Shown: positions 61,086-64,000 of the stretch, piece by piece | Layout of the letters: the number at the start of each line of letters is the position of its first letter | Numbering within the stretch: the stretch's first letter is position 1 | From: Diogma glabrata | Taxonomy: Eukaryota > Arthropoda > Insecta > Diptera > Cylindrotomidae | NCBI GenBank assembly: GCA_963693315.1 | Contig: OY856186.1 | Span: 237,026,222-237,090,221, forward strand | DNA: 64,000 nt | Direction: 5' to 3' | Translations under genes and position numbers: made by a program | Notes under the pieces: model-generated | What the model was told of the DNA's origin: nothing | What the model saw: the letters and a program-made list of their open reading frames with translations, nothing else | Database searches by the model: none

Positions 61086-61981
61086 TAGTCCAGTAACTTT
61101 ATACATCACAGTATGCGTCAAATCCGGTAGATCTGATTTTTTGAAGACTTGTTTATGATGTTGGCCTAATGAATAATCCAAGTTTGTGACCTCGAACGCC
61201 GAACGCAACTTTATCAAAAATCGAAAAAACTGCGAAAAAGTCGTTATTTTTTCAAATTTTGGCGATTATAACCCTATGGGACTAGTTTTTTTTATTCTTT
61301 TCTTGGGCGTTTTTAAAGTATACTAAATTTGCTACAATATGATACTAGAATTGTCTCTGTGGACCTAATATTTTTCGAGATTAAGCCTTCCAAAGTTTAT
61401 CATTTTTTTCGAACTCCGCAATTTTTTGGTAATTCTGTCGCTCTGAATGAATTTTCGAGTGACGTCTAAAATATTGCAAAATATTGCAAAGTTAAAAAAA
61501 TTATAAACTTTAAAAGGCTTAATCTCGGAAGCTATTGGGTTTGTAGAGACAATTCTAGTATCATATTATAGCAAATTTAGTCTACGTTAAAAACGTCCTT
61601 CTCAAAAACTAGTCCTTTAGGGCCATAATCGCCAAAGCATGAAAAAATAACGATTTTTTCGATTTTTGAGGCTAAATCTCGGAAACTATTGGGTCTACAG
61701 AGACAGTTCTAGTATCATATTGTAGCAAATTTAGTCTACTTTAAAAACGTTCTAGAAAAGTATAAACAAAAAACTAGTCTCTTAGGGTTATAATCGCCAA
61801 AATTTGAAAAAATAACGATTTTTTCGCGGTTTTTTCGATTTTTGACAAAGTTGCGTTCGGCGTTCGAGGTCACAAACTTGGATTATTCATTAGGCCAACA
61901 AAAAAAAACATGCAAAAAATCAGAACTACCGGATTTGACGCATACTACCCCATACTCTCAGGCGACAAAGTTACTGGACTA
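61086..61981. repeat. long-armed foldback element, 896 bp
   Basis: The left end TAGTCCAGTAACTTT at 61086 is matched by its inverse AAAGTTACTGGACTA ending at 61981. The left arm (to about 61400) pairs with the right arm (about 61672-61981) over GCGTCAAATCCGGTAG, TTGGCCTAATGAATAATCCA, GTTTGTGACCTCGAACGCCG, GGCGATTATAACCCTA, TTGCTACAATATGATACTAG and CGAGATTAAGCC. A second, direct copy of part of the right arm lies at about 61490-61672, so the left arm can pair with either. Flanking TA may be the target. There is no coding sequence. Confidence 0.92.
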
Positions 61982-62049
61982 TGTTTGAAAACGAGAATTT
62001 AAGCAAAGTTTATTAAGTATTGGTGTTTTTTAAACTGGTTTTATTTAGT

Positions 62050-62260
62050 TTTGTGTCGTAATTCGTCTTCGTCATATATGCAGATGACACTTTTATTTTC
62101 GTCGGTTACATTGGGACTATAGAGGTACTACTGCTGGCTACAAAATGTTTGTCAGAAACGATATAAAATATATAAAAATTTCAATTTGTGAATAATATTT
62201 TGGGGACTAAAAATTAGAGTTAAATTAATGGTATATTTTTCCTATGGTTATTCCGGTTTA
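62050..62260 (+). pseudogene. scrap of a LINE reverse transcriptase around the YADD motif
   Basis: One frame reads VIYADDTFIFVGYIGTIEVL followed by LLATKCLSET, matching the catalytic YADD block and the helix after it in LINE reverse transcriptases. A stop follows, then FVNNILGTKN where GLKLN..KTK would lie. No other domain is readable nearby, so this is a short relic. Confidence 0.5.
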
Positions 62261-64000
62261 TTGTGATGAAAACCTTCAGCCCAATCAGCGTAATAAAAAT
62301 TACGATATTGCTTGTGCAAATGAGTTATAGAATGTTTTAAGTTTTAGTGTTAAGCTAAAACAGACAATCATAAAACTTAAACTTCAACCATTTAGAAGCA
62401 TATCATATTCTACCGTGACGTTTTTCTAGTTTCAAATATCAAAGCAAATTAGTATTAGTCGCCTTGGCTGGGATTGTGATTTACACTCCTTTACACCACA
62501 AACCCAAATAACATTAAATGCTGCATAATGTTGCATAATAATAGATATATGTTGCATAATAATAGATAATCTTTAATGAAGTTCATTTCACATTAAATAA
62601 ATTGTATATTTCACCAAATATATATTTTTGGTTGTAATAAATAGTAGAAGATAATTTCCCAGCCGCTCAAGCACAGATTTAATATTGTACACAAAGTTGT
62701 GGTAAATGCAACTAAGCACATAATCTTTTAATATCAAAGCACTAAAATTCTAATTAACATTTTACAAATGTTGTTTCAATGTATAGTTAATCTGCAACAA
62801 AATTTTGTTATATTGTAAATAAACATAAAAAAATTTATTTTATAACAAGTCTAGTCTGTTATTATAATTGAATCAACATGATTATTACAATATGATCATC
62901 ATATTATTTGTTGTTTCATTATAATATGTTTATGATCGTAGTAAAAATGGCAGATGGATTGTGAACGAAAAATTCGAAATTATTGGTTTTCAGTTTGTAG
63001 CTGGAATTAGTTTACAAAAATATTTCATACGTTAATTATATAGATTTTATTAAAAGGATTACTTGACTGGCATCACCAGATGATCATAAATAATCATAAC
63101 ACATTCATATGATGTAATCAATTTTAAATTACATTGGTGAAATTCTATCGGATGGCAGCAAAGAAATTCGACATTCGTTTAGTTGTTGCAAAAGAGATGA
63201 GATAAAAGCTTACAAAATAATTTCAAACTTTCATTTCCAAACTATCCCTGATATTCTCCACACTATCTGAAACATCGAACAAAATTTAATGTTCACTACT
63301 GTTTTACTCATATGTATATTTGCTTATTTATAAATTAAGTAATAAATAATAAAAAAAAGGATAAAAAAATTAAGTTAATTTATTTGTAAATATGACTTCA
63401 ACAAGAAGCTATTACTTGTATTACCTTGTTTTGTTGTTTAATTTAACCAAATTGAGTGTCCTTTGGGGCTCGAACATTATAATTTTATTTAAGTTTCGTT
63501 ATTATCTTTTTCTGTTGGTAATAAATTTTGAGTTAATTACTTAATGAATGTTGCTGTTTCAGACTCTTCTTTATTGTTATTATTATTATATATATTTTTT
63601 GTTATTATTTATATGGTTTTTGTTTAATATAATTATTATTTATAGTTGTTGGTAGCAAATAAGATAATAAATTTAATTAGAATATTTTGACATTTATGTG
63701 ATATTCATATGTTGAGTGATGAATGTTTGTAGTTTAAATCGTTTTGATGAGTATTATTGAATTAAGTTTAATACCCTGAAATTTTGGTTGAAATTCTTAT
63801 TTTTTATTTTTATTTTCTTCTACATGAATAATATTATACAAAGTGAATAATTCTTAAAGTCTTTCGTTCGGTTTCTAAATGAGGATATATTTTTACAGTT
63901 CACTCTAGGTTACGGTGTAGCTGCAAGGTTCTTGTTATGTTTCAAAAGAGAACTGCGGCTTAAAAAATTAAACGATGCATTCATATAATTAACACTGTTG
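62261..64000. other. AT-rich non-coding DNA to the window end
   Basis: GTTGCATAATAATAGATA occurs twice near 62530-62570, a short tandem duplication. No genes or transposon ends. Confidence 0.5.

Overview
The window is non-coding, very AT-rich eukaryotic DNA, most probably from an insect. Three things point there: many interrupted, intron-bearing or frameshifted mobile-element genes, no long intact host gene, and a transposon mix typical of arthropods (RTE-like and other LINEs, a Penelope-like element, Harbinger, hAT, CACTA-like and Ty3/gypsy). I cannot name the species. I found no tRNA, rRNA, CRISPR array or bacterial-type operon.

Layout. 0-3.6 kb: an 89-base hairpin, a possible TIR element and a tandem repeat. 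3.65-7.05 kb: a nearly full-length RTE-like LINE (endonuclease plus reverse transcriptase, poly-A tail), recently dead, with a perfect 25-bp snapback palindrome at its break. 7.6-12.9 kb: a probable CACTA-like element with subterminal tandem repeats and a broken, spliced gene, with another LINE fragment inside an intron. 13.8-15.9 kb: a LINE tail fused to a Penelope-like GIY-YIG element. 16.3-18.5 kb: a second CACTA-like element (TA target site, CACTGAGAAAAA ends) with pieces of a SAM-domain gene, apparently of the same family. 18.7-24.3 kb: simple and tandem repeats in AT-rich DNA. 24.4-25.7 kb: the 5' half of a LINE on the minus strand.

25.7-47 kb is dominated by two interspersed families. 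Family A is an LTR-like unit of about 0.5 kb; copies lie at 13.1, 27.5 and 31.9 kb, with fragments at 31.5 and 44.8 kb. Family B is a 1-2 kb unit that carries its own minisatellites; copies lie at 26, 38.5 and 46 kb. Between them are two decayed LINEs (29.5 and 36 kb), two foldback elements (31.1 and 34.8 kb), a Harbinger element with its TAA duplication (40.2-41.4 kb) and a Ty3/gypsy integrase relic (43 kb).

47-64 kb holds a complete but dead hAT element with an 8-bp target duplication (49.0-51.9 kb), a possible host promoter with a first exon (53.2-53.5 kb), an unrecognised intronless pseudogene (54.1-54.9 kb), about 1 kb of self-complementary ATAATATT microsatellite (55.0-56.5 kb), a copia-like LTR (58.5-58.8 kb) and a 0.9-kb long-armed foldback (61.1-62.0 kb).

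No genes here appear to work together in a host pathway. The region reads as an intergenic or intronic graveyard. The most unusual items are the repeated association of a SAM-type gene family with CACTG-ended elements, family B with its internal arrays, and the long hairpins that could be transcribed into double-stranded RNA.
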